From NCBI GenBank assembly GCA_035565775.1, contig DATMRW010000012.1, forward strand, positions 248,001 to 312,000: a stretch of DNA of 64,000 bases, given 5' to 3'. The stretch is from PRO6 sp035565775 (GTDB taxonomy: Bacteria; Pseudomonadota; Alphaproteobacteria; Rhizobiales; Xanthobacteraceae). Of this stretch, positions 1 through 8,809 are shown one piece after another. The position numbers and the translations under genes were made by a program. A model generated the notes under the pieces. That model did not search any database and was not told the DNA's origin. It saw nothing but the letters and a program-made list of their open reading frames with translations. The first letter of the stretch is position 1; every line of letters begins with the position of its first letter.

Positions 1-178
1 CCAGGCGATCTATCGTCAGGGCGGCAATATCATCGGCTCGGCGCTCGAAGGTTCGAACGTCGATATCGCCGATGAATTCACCAAGCTCATCATCACGCAG
101 CAGGCCTATTCGGCGAATACCAAGGTGATCACGACCACCAACTCGATGGTTCAGGATCTGATCAACGTCATCCGCTGA
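1..178 (+). CDS. flgE: Flagellar hook protein FlgE, 3' end only
   Basis: The reading frame entering from the left edge (codons from base 2) ends with TGA at 176-178 and gives 58 residues. The sequence carries the flagellar rod/hook C-terminal signature: GSNVDIADEFTKLIITQQAY followed by SANTKVITTTNSMVQDLINVIR. This D0 helix is shared by FlgE, FlgF and FlgG. FlgE is chosen because flgK and flgL follow directly, as in other alphaproteobacterial hook clusters, and because flgF and flgG are both present elsewhere in the window. The protein forms the extracellular hook. The rest of the gene lies outside the window. Confidence 0.85.
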   Translation, partial: QAIYRQGGNIIGSALEGSNVDIADEFTKLIITQQAYSANTKVITTTNSMVQDLINVIR

Positions 179-222
179 TCCACGCCGCTGCCGCTTCGGT
201 AGCCTGACATAGGTTTTTTGTC

Positions 223-2079
223 ATGAGTCTCAGTCAAGCTCTGTTCTCGGCGATGTCGGGCTTGCGCGCCAATCAATCGGCGATGTCGCTGCTGTCGTCG
301 AATATCGCGAACACCGAAACGCCCGGCTATGTTCGCAAGACGGTCAATCAGGTTGCCACTTCGAATGGTGGTATCGGGTCCGGTGTTCTGGTCGTTGGCG
401 TCAATCGCGAGCTTGATCAGTATGTCCAGGGCCAGCTTCGCGTGGAAATGGCGGGCGCGTCGTATGCCAATACGAAGGCGGCGTTCCTCGACAGCCTGCA
501 GGGCATCTACGGCAATCCGGGTTCTGCTGGCACGATCGAGGCGTCGTTCAACAATTTCATAGCCGCGTTGCAGGGCCTTTCGACCAGCTCGGATTCGGCG
601 TCGGCAAGAATTGCCGCCGTCAATTCCGCGCAGATTTTGGCCCAGCAGCTCAGCGCTTCGTCACAGGACATCCAGACCCTGCGCTCCAACGCAGATTCCG
701 CGATCAATGATTCCGTGATGATCGCCAACAACGCGATGAAGCAGATCGCGGACATCAACGGGCAACTGCGGCGCGGCGGCGCCTCCGATGGCGCGACCGC
801 GGAGCTCCTCGATCAGCGCGACCGCTACATCGACCAGCTAGCGCAGCTGATGGACATCAAGGTTGTCGCCAATGAGGGCAACCAGGTCACGGTGTTCACC
901 TCCTCCGGCGTGCAGCTAGTCGGCACCCAGGCGGCGGTTCTGACGTTCAACTCGGCCGGGACCGTCGCGCCAGACGCTCAGTGGGACCCCGATCCGGCAA
1001 AAAGTTCGCTCAGTTCGATCACCATCCAATATCCGAACACGAGCACGATCGATCTTGTTGCGAGCCACGCGATTCGCTCCGGCAAGATCGCCGCGCTCCT
1101 TGAGCTGCGCGACAATACGCTGGTGCAGGCACAGGCGCAGCTCGATCAGCTCGCGGCGATGATGGCGAGCGCGTTGTCGGACAAGACGATGGCTGGAACG
1201 CCCGTCAGCACCGGCACGCAGGATGGTTTTGATGTCGACCTTGCCGGCATGCTTTCCGGCAATATCGTGCATCTGACCTTTACCGATGGTGCTAACCAGA
1301 AACAGAATATCTCGATCATTAGGGTCGATGATCCTTCGGTTCTGCCGTTGCCGAACTCCGCAACCAACGATCCCAACGACCGCGTCATCGGCATCGATTT
1401 CAGCGGCGATGTCATCGCGCAGCTCACTGCGGCGCTCGGCAGCGAGGGACTTGAGTTCTCGATCAGCGGCTCGACGTTGAGCATCCTCAATGCCGCTGGC
1501 GGTCCGGCGGTGGTCAACGGCGCATCGGTGACGACCACGGTGTCCACGCTGACGAACGGCGATGTACAACTGCCGCTGTTTACCGACGGAGGTCGGCCAT
1601 ATTCGGGCGCGTTCACCGCCAATGGTCCGCAGCAGCTCGGCCTTGCGGCGCGCATCATGGTGAACCCGGCGATCGTCAATGATCCCGGCCTGATGGTGAT
1701 CTACAACACTTCGCCGCTCACGCCCTCGGGCGACACCGAGCGCCCGGACTTCATCCTCAAGCAGCTCACGAGCGGGCTGTACACATATTCCCCTGCGACC
1801 GGCATCGGTTCGAATTCGGCGCCGTTCAAGGGTACGCTGCTGACTTACACGCAGCAAATGATGAGCATGCAGGGCGACGCCGCGATGTCGGCGATGCAAC
1901 TCGCGACGGGCCAGAACGTCGTGCTGAATGCCCTGCAGCAGAAGATGGAAGCGACGGCTGGCGTCGATATCGATCGGGAGATGGCACATCTCCTGGCATT
2001 GCAGAATGCATATGCAGCGAACGCACGCGTCATGGCCTCGATCAAGGACATGTACGACATGCTGATGCGGGTGGTGTGA
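223..2079 (+). CDS. flgK: Flagellar hook-filament junction protein FlgK (HAP1)
   Basis: The 618-residue protein joins the hook to the filament. The N-terminus (MSLSQALFSAMSGLRANQSA, then SSNIANTETPGYVRK) is the FlgK D0/D1 signature. The C-terminal about 45 residues (LALQNAYAANARVMASIKDM) form the matching D0 helix. The long middle region is Thr/Ser/Gly-rich, as in exported axial proteins, and no cysteine is seen. It has no cleaved signal, as expected for type III export. The stop is 7 bases before flgL, so the two are probably co-transcribed after flgE. Confidence 0.95.
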   Translation: MSLSQALFSAMSGLRANQSAMSLLSSNIANTETPGYVRKTVNQVATSNGGIGSGVLVVGVNRELDQYVQGQLRVEMAGASYANTKAAFLDSLQGIYGNPGSAGTIEASFNNFIAALQGLSTSSDSASARIAAVNSAQILAQQLSASSQDIQTLRSNADSAINDSVMIANNAMKQIADINGQLRRGGASDGATAELLDQRDRYIDQLAQLMDIKVVANEGNQVTVFTSSGVQLVGTQAAVLTFNSAGTVAPDAQWDPDPAKSSLSSITIQYPNTSTIDLVASHAIRSGKIAALLELRDNTLVQAQAQLDQLAAMMASALSDKTMAGTPVSTGTQDGFDVDLAGMLSGNIVHLTFTDGANQKQNISIIRVDDPSVLPLPNSATNDPNDRVIGIDFSGDVIAQLTAALGSEGLEFSISGSTLSILNAAGGPAVVNGASVTTTVSTLTNGDVQLPLFTDGGRPYSGAFTANGPQQLGLAARIMVNPAIVNDPGLMVIYNTSPLTPSGDTERPDFILKQLTSGLYTYSPATGIGSNSAPFKGTLLTYTQQMMSMQGDAAMSAMQLATGQNVVLNALQQKMEATAGVDIDREMAHLLALQNAYAANARVMASIKDMYDMLMRVV

Positions 2080-2086
2080 GGTTGAA

Positions 2087-3583
2087 ATGTCGATTAACGG
2101 TGTAGGTTACAGGAACGCGTATCTCAACTATTCGACCCTCAACATCAAACGGCAGATGGACACGCTGCTGAACCAGCTGTCGTCGGGCAAGGTGTCGGAT
2201 ACATATGCCGGGCAGGGCGTCGATCGCGGTTTCGCCGTGAGCCTTCGTGCGCAGCTCAGCCTTTACGAGGCCTTTGCAAGCACGGCGACCAACGTCAACA
2301 CGCGCATCAGCGTCGCCAATCTGTCGTTGCAGGGCGTGGATGACATCAGCACGCAGCTCCGCGCTGCGGCGAACAACACCGACCTCACGGTCAATATCTA
2401 TGGCCAGACCAATGGCCAGGTGAATGCGCGCGGCGCGTTCGAGGATGCGCTGGCGCTGCTCAACACACAGGCGGGCGGACGCTATCTGTTCTCGGGCCGC
2501 GCGACCGATACGCCGCCAACCGTATCGGCGGATGTGATCTTCAACGGCGATGGCGCGAAAGCCGGACTCAACCAGCTCATCAACGAGCGCCGGCAGGCGG
2601 ATGTCGGGGCCAGCGGCCTCGGCCGTGTCACGATTGCGATGCCGACGACCACGTCGATCACGCTGAGCGAGGATGTGCCCGGCTCGGTGTTCGGCATGAA
2701 GCTGAGCGGGGTCAACTCCAACCTGTCCGGTGCGACCGTCATCGGGCCGCCGACGTCGCCGCAACCGATCTCGATCGACTTCGGAACGACCAATCCTCAG
2801 AACGGCGAAAAGATCACGATCGCTTTTACGCTGCCGGACGGCACGATCGAAAACATCACGCTCACGGCAACGACCGATAATCCGCCGCCGCCGAATTCGT
2901 TCGACATCGGTGCGGATTCTGCGGAAACCGCGGCGAACTTCAATGACAAGCTTACGGGGGCGGTCCGCGACCTCGCCAACACCAAGCTGGTGGCGGCATC
3001 TGCAATGCAGGCTTCCGAAGAGTTCTTCGGGTCCGTGCCGCCGATGCGGGTCGATGGTCCGCCGTTCGATACGGCAACTGCGCTGCGCGCGGGCACGCCG
3101 GACGATTCCGTGATCTGGTACACCGGCGAGGATGCTGGTGATTCGGCGCGCGGCACGGCGACGGTCAAGGTCGACAACTCGATCTCGGTGTCTTACGGCG
3201 CGCGGGCCAACGAGGATGCGATCCGACTGCAGCTCCAGACCTTCGCGGTCTATGCCGCGGTGACCGCGCCTGCGACGGATCCCAATGCACGCGGCCAGCT
3301 GGCGGCGCTCAACGATCGCGTCGCGCTTGCGCTCGCGCCGAAGACTGGCAGTCAGTCGATCCAGAACATTCAGGCCGATTTCGCCGGGGCCCAGCTTGCG
3401 GTAAAGGCGGCGGGCGACCGCCACACCCAGGCGAAGGCGATGGCGCAGTCGATGCTCGACAAGATCGAGGGGGTCAACCAGGAGGAGGTCGTTGCCAAGT
3501 TCCTGGCATTGCAGACCAGCCTGACAGCCTCCTTCCAGGTGACGTCGATGCTCGCGCAGAACACGCTGACGCGCTACATCTGA
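2087..3583 (+). CDS. flgL: Flagellar hook-filament junction protein FlgL (HAP3)
   Basis: The 498-residue protein has a flagellin-like N-terminus (residues 1-140: INGVGYRNAYLNYSTLNIKR, QLSSGKVSDTYAG) and a matching C-terminal helix ending in SLTASFQVTSMLAQNTLTRYI. This is typical of FlgL in Bradyrhizobium-type clusters, which is longer than the roughly 320 residues of enteric FlgL. The residue 165-330 region is extra and Pro/Thr-rich. It lies 7 bases after flgK and ends just before a GC-rich hairpin. It is secreted by the flagellar export apparatus and acts as the adaptor to the flagellin filament. Confidence 0.93.
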   Translation: MSINGVGYRNAYLNYSTLNIKRQMDTLLNQLSSGKVSDTYAGQGVDRGFAVSLRAQLSLYEAFASTATNVNTRISVANLSLQGVDDISTQLRAAANNTDLTVNIYGQTNGQVNARGAFEDALALLNTQAGGRYLFSGRATDTPPTVSADVIFNGDGAKAGLNQLINERRQADVGASGLGRVTIAMPTTTSITLSEDVPGSVFGMKLSGVNSNLSGATVIGPPTSPQPISIDFGTTNPQNGEKITIAFTLPDGTIENITLTATTDNPPPPNSFDIGADSAETAANFNDKLTGAVRDLANTKLVAASAMQASEEFFGSVPPMRVDGPPFDTATALRAGTPDDSVIWYTGEDAGDSARGTATVKVDNSISVSYGARANEDAIRLQLQTFAVYAAVTAPATDPNARGQLAALNDRVALALAPKTGSQSIQNIQADFAGAQLAVKAAGDRHTQAKAMAQSMLDKIEGVNQEEVVAKFLALQTSLTASFQVTSMLAQNTLTRYI

Positions 3584-3587
3584 ACAA

Positions 3588-3615
3588 GAAAGGGCGGCCC
3601 GGCGGCCGCCCTTTC
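3588..3615 (+). terminator. GC-rich hairpin after flgL
   Basis: A 12-bp perfect stem (GAAAGGGCGGCC / GGCCGCCCTTTC) with a 4-base loop starts 5 bases after the flgL stop. There is no long T-run on the plus strand, so termination may be partial. It lies between the convergent ends of flgL and flbT and may serve both. Confidence 0.6.
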
Positions 3616-3663
3616 GCAATGAAGATCGAGAGAAGCTGCGTGAGCCCTGCTTACGCGGTTTTT

Positions 3664-4074
3664 TTACGTTTCGGCGGTGGAGGCGGCCTGGGCCTGATTG
3701 AGTAGCCTTTCCTCGAGCTCGATCAGCTTTCGCGATTCCTTCAATGCGCGGTAGAGGTCGCCGCTCAGAATGCAGTTGTTGATTTCCTCGATGATCGACC
3801 AGGTGCTGGGCGCGGCCTGGACCATTTCCTTGACCAGATTGAAATAGGTCGGATGGTTCTCGCGCGGGTCGGTGGAGATATACATCAGCTGAACCGCCAG
3901 ATAGATCAGCTTGGCAGGCGTGTTGGCGGCCTGCGGTTTCATGATGTCTTTCTCGCGTAGGATCGGGATCCGCTCGCCTTCGATCAGAAGCTTGGCGCGC
4001 GTCTCGGTATTGGTGATCACGCACGAGCCGACGATGATGCGTTCATGCGGCTTCAATTCGACCTTGAGGGCCAT
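3664..4074 (-). CDS. flbT: Flagellar biosynthesis repressor FlbT
   Basis: The 136-residue protein matches FlbT in length and sequence (MALKVELKPHERIIVGSCVI, DIMKPQAANTPAKLIYLAVQLMYIS). In Caulobacter, FlbT binds the flagellin mRNA leader and promotes its decay until the hook is finished. In some rhizobia and Brucella it is instead needed for flagellin synthesis. A GGAG ribosome site sits 8 bases before the ATG. The gene is divergent from the flagellin gene, and with flaF on the other side of flagellin the usual post-transcriptional pair is present. Confidence 0.93.
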   Translation of the reverse strand: MALKVELKPHERIIVGSCVITNTETRAKLLIEGERIPILREKDIMKPQAANTPAKLIYLAVQLMYISTDPRENHPTYFNLVKEMVQAAPSTWSIIEEINNCILSGDLYRALKESRKLIELEERLLNQAQAASTAET

Positions 4075-4481
4075 AGTCCAATCTCCGATGGCGCGCCTAC
4101 GACGAAGGCCGAGCGCAAAGTTGTCACGAATGTTGAGGTGGGGACAGTCGGCCGCATTTTTCGGCCTTTCGCCGACAATCCTTTCCGAATGCGGTTAATG
4201 CACGGTGAATTAGTTTTTGTGGCAAGGATATGGACGCGGGCAGGAGCAGCAGGGCAGATCCACCGTTTGGTTGATGAATTTGCCCGGGGCGGTGGGTGAT
4301 GACGAGCCCGGAGCGCGAATTACGCACGCTCTTTCAACGGTTTTTCTCCGTCTGGTTTTACTCGAATACGAAGTTCCCATTCATGAAATCTTAGCGAGTT
4401 CCGCGCCACTGTGGCTCCCACGCGCCGGCGAGAATGCTGTGCGCGCTGCTAACTTAGTTCACACCAGAAAGGTATGACACA
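4075..4481 (+). promoter_or_regulatory. Upstream and leader region of the flagellin gene
   Basis: This 407-base region separates flbT (minus) from flagellin (plus) and holds no convincing gene. A GAAAGG ribosome site lies just before the flagellin ATG at 4482. It should contain the flagellin promoter and the mRNA leader on which FlbT/FlaF act in relatives. I could not identify a confident sigma-28, sigma-54 or CtrA site by eye. A GGTTAATGCACGG stretch near 4193 is not a full CtrA box. Confidence 0.45.
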
Positions 4482-6332
4482 ATGGGTGATATCGTCCTCT
4501 CGGCGTCTGTTCGCCAGAACTTGCTGTCCCTGCAGTCGACTGCAGAATTGCTTTCGACCACGCAGAACCGCCTTGCCACTGGCAAGAAGGTGAACACCGC
4601 CCTCGACAACCCGACCAACTTCTTCACCGCATCGTCGCTTGATGCTCGCGCCAGCGACATCAACAACCTGCTCGACTCGATCGGCAACGGCGTCCAGGTG
4701 CTGCAGGCTGCCAATACCGGCATCACCTCGCTGCAGAAGCTGGTCGACAGCGCCAAGTCGATCGCCAACCAGGCGCTGCAGGCGACCTCGGGCTATTCGT
4801 CCAAGTCGAAGGTGACCACTGCGGCGATCCCGGGCGCGACCGCCGGCAACCTCTTGGGCACCGGTGCCGCGACCAACGCTGTTGCTTCCGCTACCAGCGC
4901 TATTACGCCGATCGATCTGACCGGCACGGCGGCCACGAACGCAACGGTCACGGGCTCTGTTGATCTTTCTGCCGGCCTTGCCGACCCCGGCTCCGATATC
5001 ACTTTCGATATCAACGGCCAAACCGTGACGCTGACGACCGGCAGCGGCTCGGGCACCGCCGGCGCGTTTACGCTCGGCGACATCACGACGGCGATCAACG
5101 GCACGGCCAGCGTCGGCGTCAACGCCACTGATGACGGCAACGGCCACCTCGTGCTCACCAGCACGGGAACAGCCGGTTCGGGCGACGCACTCGTAACCAC
5201 GGGCACGGCTGCTGCGGGCCTTGGCATCGCTGACGCCACCGTCAACGGCGGCGCCGCCACGACGCCGGCTGCCCTGACTTTCGATGTCAACGGTGAACAG
5301 GTCACGCTGGCCAGCGGTGCCTCCTACGACGGTTCGGCGATTGCATCTGCGATCAACAGCCAGGTCGGTACGACTGCAAACGTCAGCGCGGCCTATACCG
5401 GCGGCAGGCTCGTCATCACCAGCACCGGTACTGCTGGCGCTGCCGATTCGGTCACGGTCGACAACTTCAGCACGGGTGGTGCGCAACAGCTCGGCTTCGC
5501 CGCTGCTACCGCCTCGGCATCGGGTGCGGCCGCTACGTCCGGCCTGTCTGGCCAGACGCTGGATATCGCGTCGACCGACGGCGGCGCTGCCCTGTCGATC
5601 ACCTTCGGCACTGCCAATGGCGAGGTTTCGACACTCGACCAGTTGAACACCGCGCTCGCGGCGAACAACATGTCGGCGTCGATCAAGGATGGCGTGATCA
5701 CGTTCACCACCACGAACGACCACGCCTCGGCGACCATCGGCGCGTTCTCGGGCACCGCGACCGGCGCGGGCAACCCGCTCGGCGCAATCACCGTCGAGGT
5801 ACCGGTTGCTGAGGCAAACGCGCAGAACACCCGGGCGAACCTGATCAGCCAGTACAACACGGTGATCGATCAGATCCGCACCACTGCGCAGGATGCGTCG
5901 TTCAACGGCATCAACCTGCTGAACGGCGACCAGCTCAAGCTGGTGTTCAACGAAACGGGTAAGTCCACGCTCAACATCCAGGGCGTGACCTTCAATCCGG
6001 ACGGTCTCGGCCTCGCGGCTCTCACCAAGGGTGTCGACTTCCTGGACAACAGCAGCACCAACAAGGTGCTCGATGCGCTGAACACGGCGTCGAGCACCCT
6101 GCGTTCGCAGGCGTCGGCCTTTGGTTCGAACCTCTCGATCGTGCAGATCCGTCAGGACTTCTCGAAGAACCTGATCAACGTGCTGCAGACCGGTTCGTCG
6201 AACCTGATCCTCGCCGACACCAACGAGGAAGCGGCCAACAGCCAGGCGCTGTCGACTCGCCAGTCGATCGCTGTGTCCGCGCTGGCGCTCGCCAACCAGT
6301 CGCAGCAGAGCGTTCTGCAGCTGCTGCGCTAA
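4482..6332 (+). CDS. fliC: Flagellin
   Basis: The 616-residue filament protein has conserved ends: residues 1-110 (SASVRQNLLSLQSTAELLST, NRLATGKKVNTALDNP) and about 530-616 (FGSNLSIVQIRQDFSKNLIN, ending QQSVLQLLR). The middle holds at least two related Gly/Thr/Ala-rich blocks of the FlgIN (flagellar hook IN motif) kind. Residues about 166-258 (ITFDINGQTVTL ... NGHLVLTSTGTAGSGDA) resemble 266-345 (LTFDVNGEQVTL ... GGRLVITSTGTAGAADS). It is larger than short rhizobial flagellins (about 400 residues or fewer), mainly because of this insert. It lacks a signal peptide, as expected for type III export. FlbT and FlaF genes flank it. The exact paralogue name is uncertain. Confidence 0.93.
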   Translation: MGDIVLSASVRQNLLSLQSTAELLSTTQNRLATGKKVNTALDNPTNFFTASSLDARASDINNLLDSIGNGVQVLQAANTGITSLQKLVDSAKSIANQALQATSGYSSKSKVTTAAIPGATAGNLLGTGAATNAVASATSAITPIDLTGTAATNATVTGSVDLSAGLADPGSDITFDINGQTVTLTTGSGSGTAGAFTLGDITTAINGTASVGVNATDDGNGHLVLTSTGTAGSGDALVTTGTAAAGLGIADATVNGGAATTPAALTFDVNGEQVTLASGASYDGSAIASAINSQVGTTANVSAAYTGGRLVITSTGTAGAADSVTVDNFSTGGAQQLGFAAATASASGAAATSGLSGQTLDIASTDGGAALSITFGTANGEVSTLDQLNTALAANNMSASIKDGVITFTTTNDHASATIGAFSGTATGAGNPLGAITVEVPVAEANAQNTRANLISQYNTVIDQIRTTAQDASFNGINLLNGDQLKLVFNETGKSTLNIQGVTFNPDGLGLAALTKGVDFLDNSSTNKVLDALNTASSTLRSQASAFGSNLSIVQIRQDFSKNLINVLQTGSSNLILADTNEEAANSQALSTRQSIAVSALALANQSQQSVLQLLR

Positions 6333-6355
6333 GCGTAGCGAACGCGTAAAAACAG

Positions 6356-6391
6356 AAGGGCGGCGGGAGAAATCCCGCCGCCCTTTTCTTT
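6356..6391 (+). terminator. Rho-independent terminator of flagellin
   Basis: A 13-bp perfect stem (AAGGGCGGCGGGA / TCCCGCCGCCCTT) with a GAAA loop is followed by TTTTCTTT. It lies 24 bases after the flagellin stop. Confidence 0.9.
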
Positions 6392-6523
6392 GAAATGGAT
6401 GCCGCGCGGACATTTGCGGATTTCATAAAACATCGAAAAGCCGCAGTAACTCTATCTTAAAATCGGTTCGCGAGAATGTTCCCGCTAAACCGTCCATCGT
6501 CGAGACGGCTACTGGGGATTTGG

Positions 6524-6889
6524 ATGTCGAGCGCCGCACAAGCTTACGCACGCACTGCACAAACTACATCGTCGCCACGGGACATCGAGGCGCAGGCTCT
6601 GATGAAGGCCGCACGTCAGTTGCGCGAGGTTCAGGAGAACTGGACCGGCGCGGATATGGCGATGCACAACGCTCTCTTGTTCAATCGCCGTCTGTGGTCG
6701 ATCTTCATGAGCGCGGCCGAAAGCAACGACAACCAGCAGCCGTTGGAAGTCCGGCAGAACATCGCCAATATCGGCGTGTTCGTGATGAAGCAGACGCTCG
6801 ATATGCAGAACGATCCCGATCCGGCAAAGCTGACGTCGCTGATCGACATCAACTGCAATCTGGCTGCGGGCCTCACGGGGCGCGCCTGA
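6524..6889 (+). CDS. flaF: Flagellar biosynthesis regulator FlaF
   Basis: The 121-residue protein starts MSSAAQAYARTAQTTSSPRD and continues with the FlaF pattern (EAQALMKAARQLREVQENW, LLFNRRLWSIFMSAAESNDN). FlaF works with FlbT in translation and assembly of flagellin in alphaproteobacteria. The ATG at 6524 is preferred because a GGGG ribosome-site-like stretch precedes it and the protein then begins at the conserved MSSAAQAY. An in-frame ATG at 6476 would add 16 unlike residues. The gene lies between the flagellin terminator and an unknown gene. Confidence 0.9.
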   Translation: MSSAAQAYARTAQTTSSPRDIEAQALMKAARQLREVQENWTGADMAMHNALLFNRRLWSIFMSAAESNDNQQPLEVRQNIANIGVFVMKQTLDMQNDPDPAKLTSLIDINCNLAAGLTGRA

Positions 6890-6956
6890 GGTTTTGGTGG
6901 CGCGGAGCCGCACTGCGCTCCGCGCCGTCCCGTCCGTTGGCAACAAGGAAAGCTGA

Positions 6957-7319
6957 ATGTCCGATATCTGGGGCATCATTGGGTCGAACTATCTGACGGT
7001 CGGCGGCAGCGTTCATACCGCGGGCAAGTATGTCGATGTCGATCCGGCATTGTACGAGGGACGCTGGGACGGCAAATATGCCAACAACAAGTCTTTCTCA
7101 TTGCAGGTTTCGAGCATCCGGGGCTTCCGCGCCAAGGTCCGCTACGAGAGCGGCACCACGGTGAAGTTTCAGGACGTGCTGATCAAGAACAGCAGTTTCC
7201 GCGTCGGCGATACCAAGTTTATGCTGACGAAGGAGAACACGGCCCAGATCAATACCGTGGCCACCAATCCTGCGACCGGGCAATCCACGATGGAAACGGC
7301 CTTCGCCCGCCGGAAATAA
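6957..7319 (+). CDS. Conserved-looking protein of the flagellin locus, function unknown
   Basis: The 120-residue protein has no signal peptide or membrane segment and no family that I can name. It has a hydrophilic beta-rich pattern (SNYLTVGGSVHTAGKYVDVD, SFSLQVSSIRGFRAKVRYES) and a C-terminus rich in Thr, Asn and Ala that looks like the ends of exported axial proteins. It follows flaF by 67 bases with an AAGGAAAG ribosome site and is closed by a shared hairpin at 7321-7354. The position suggests a filament-associated or flagellar accessory role; this is inference only. Confidence 0.75.
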   Translation: MSDIWGIIGSNYLTVGGSVHTAGKYVDVDPALYEGRWDGKYANNKSFSLQVSSIRGFRAKVRYESGTTVKFQDVLIKNSSFRVGDTKFMLTKENTAQINTVATNPATGQSTMETAFARRK

Positions 7320-7320
7320 C

Positions 7321-7354
7321 AAAACAGCGCCTCGGGTGCTCCGGGCGCTGTTTT
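7321..7354. terminator. Bidirectional terminator
   Basis: A 10-bp stem (AAAACAGCGC / GCGCTGTTTT) with a 14-base loop gives a T-run on both strands. It sits between the convergent ends of the 120-residue gene (plus) and the FlaG-like gene (minus) and can serve both. Confidence 0.85.
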
Positions 7355-7388
7355 CAATTGAGCACGCTCAATTCATCGAAATTGATTT

Positions 7389-7760
7389 TCAGGCCTTGCG
7401 ATCCATCGCAACGCGCGCCGTATCGTCCTTCATCGCATCGAGGGTGCGGAAATAGGCGCGGCGGCGCTGCATCGCCTCATCGGGAAACTGCCGGACCACG
7501 AGGCCCGAGCGGTTGTCGACCAGCTGATAGACGATCATGCCGGCATCGCGGTTGATGATCGTCTGATTTGAGAAGCGACCGGATGCAGCATCGGAATAGG
7601 CCGTGTCATGACGCATCGCGCCGCCGTGTTCGGACGCGGTAACGCTCTGATTGGCGGGCAACTGCGTCGCCACGCTCTGATCCACGGTCTGAGAGTGGGG
7701 ACGGGCAACTTGCAGTGCTGCCGCCATTCCCACCGGATTAACGCTCAATGATGCACTCAT
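7389..7760 (-). CDS. FlaG-like flagellar protein
   Basis: The 123-residue protein has a disordered N-terminal two thirds. The C-terminal block, GMIVYQLVDNRSGLVVRQFP, resembles the FlaG domain (pattern VxxVDxxTGEVIRQIP). FlaG proteins affect filament length and are usually encoded near flagellin. The ATG at 7760 is chosen because a GGAG lies 7 bases upstream; an in-frame start at 7793 lacks this. It is the first gene of the minus strand side and shares the terminator at 7321-7354. Confidence 0.65.
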   Translation of the reverse strand: MSASLSVNPVGMAAALQVARPHSQTVDQSVATQLPANQSVTASEHGGAMRHDTAYSDAASGRFSNQTIINRDAGMIVYQLVDNRSGLVVRQFPDEAMQRRRAYFRTLDAMKDDTARVAMDRKA

Positions 7761-7918
7761 GGCAGCCTCCGCTCCCTCTGAGTCAAACCTCACAGCCCAT
7801 TTGAACGCAAGTTATATTCTGCTTTTCTCTATAAAGCCCTATAAAAAAAGCTGAATAAATCTTTTACGCGATTGCAGAAAGCTGTGAGGATTGCTCTAGT
7901 GGCGCGCTTTTTCGCGAA

Positions 7919-8434
7919 TCAGAGGGTCCGGCTGACTGCGAGCGGGGTCGTGTGGCGCGCGCCTGGCGCGGTGCGCTGGCCCTTCGCGGTATAGGTTTGC
8001 GGCATCTGCTTGCGCTGCAATTCTCCGTTCACACCGCGCACGATGCCTTCGGATACCGCGTGAGCGGTGGCCAGAACCTTGAGATTGGCCTGGAGCATCG
8101 CTTGAAACGCGTCGTGATGGTGGCGCAGCGCGGTCAGAAGGTCAGGCGTCGTTCCCTGCAGCGACAGGGTGCCGGTCTTGAGCTGCTCGACGGACCGCAT
8201 ATAGTCACGCGACAGCTCGGTCTTTTCGGTTTCGAGCTCGATCGCCTCGTCGACCTTGCCGGCGCGAACCAGTTCGGTCTCGCTTTCGACGATTTCGAGC
8301 AGGGCTTTCATGGTGTTGATCAGGCCATCGGCGAGGCGCGTGGCGTCGGACAGGTTCGGCGCAGCCGGCGGCAGAGCGGCCTCGTCAGCGTCGGTCTGGC
8401 CGATGAGATCTTGATTCAGGGCGGCTTGAGTCAT
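7919..8434 (-). CDS. FlgN-like flagellar export chaperone
   Basis: The 171-residue protein is mostly helical. Residues 30-145 (LADGLINTMKALLEIVESET, LVRAGKVDEAIELETEKTELSR) resemble the FlgN family, the cytoplasmic chaperone of FlgK and FlgL. The final 25 residues are basic and probably flexible. It lies 27 bases after flgJ on the minus strand, in an apparent flgI-flgJ-flgN operon. FlgN sequences diverge widely, so the assignment rests on the charged helical pattern and the position. Confidence 0.72.
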   Translation of the reverse strand: MTQAALNQDLIGQTDADEAALPPAAPNLSDATRLADGLINTMKALLEIVESETELVRAGKVDEAIELETEKTELSRDYMRSVEQLKTGTLSLQGTTPDLLTALRHHHDAFQAMLQANLKVLATAHAVSEGIVRGVNGELQRKQMPQTYTAKGQRTAPGARHTTPLAVSRTL

Positions 8435-8461
8435 GACAGTGGTCCTCAGGGCAACGGTAAA

Positions 8462-8809
8462 TCAGCCGGGGCTGCCAGCCTGTTGAAGGATAAGCGTGCG
8501 AAACACCTCGTTCGAGATGCCTACGCCGCCGGTTTTTGCGAACGACTTTGAGTATTCCTCGGTCAGCATCGAGCGCCAGACGCCGGTCGCTTGCGTGTCG
8601 CCGAACGGGCCTTCGCCTTTGACGCCGCTCGTCATCTGCGAGAACATGCTGTTGAGAAACATCGCCTCGAAATCCTGCGCTGTTTGGCGAGCCTTCTCCT
8701 GAGCCTGCGGCGAGAGCTTTTCCAGCGCCGCGGTGAGTTGCGGGTCGTTGCGCTGCACGGTGCCGGCGCGCAGGCCGACGGCGACGAGGTTGGCTGCGGC
8801 GGAGATCAT
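8462..8809 (-). CDS. flgJ: Rod-binding protein, FlgJ N-terminal type (CheL-like)
   Basis: The 115-residue protein has the FlgJ rod-capping domain: KARQTAQDFEAMFLNSMFSQ, GPFGDTQATGVWRSMLTEEYS, ending in EVFRTLILQQAG. The C-terminal peptidoglycan hydrolase of enteric FlgJ is absent, which is the usual alphaproteobacterial form. The ATG at 8809 overlaps the flgI stop by one base (TGATG). An in-frame GTG at 8812 is an alternative start. It probably caps or scaffolds rod assembly in the periplasm; how it is exported is not shown here. Confidence 0.85.
   Translation of the reverse strand: MISAAANLVAVGLRAGTVQRNDPQLTAALEKLSPQAQEKARQTAQDFEAMFLNSMFSQMTSGVKGEGPFGDTQATGVWRSMLTEEYSKSFAKTGGVGISNEVFRTLILQQAGSPG

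Noticed and set aside
2042..4024. A 660-codon open frame on the minus strand across flgL and flbT
   Set aside because: It is antisense to two well-identified genes and its product is Arg/His/Asp-rich low-quality sequence. High GC makes such frames common.
4449..6413. A 654-codon minus-strand open frame across flagellin
   Set aside because: Antisense shadow of the flagellin gene; no family resemblance and unlikely composition.
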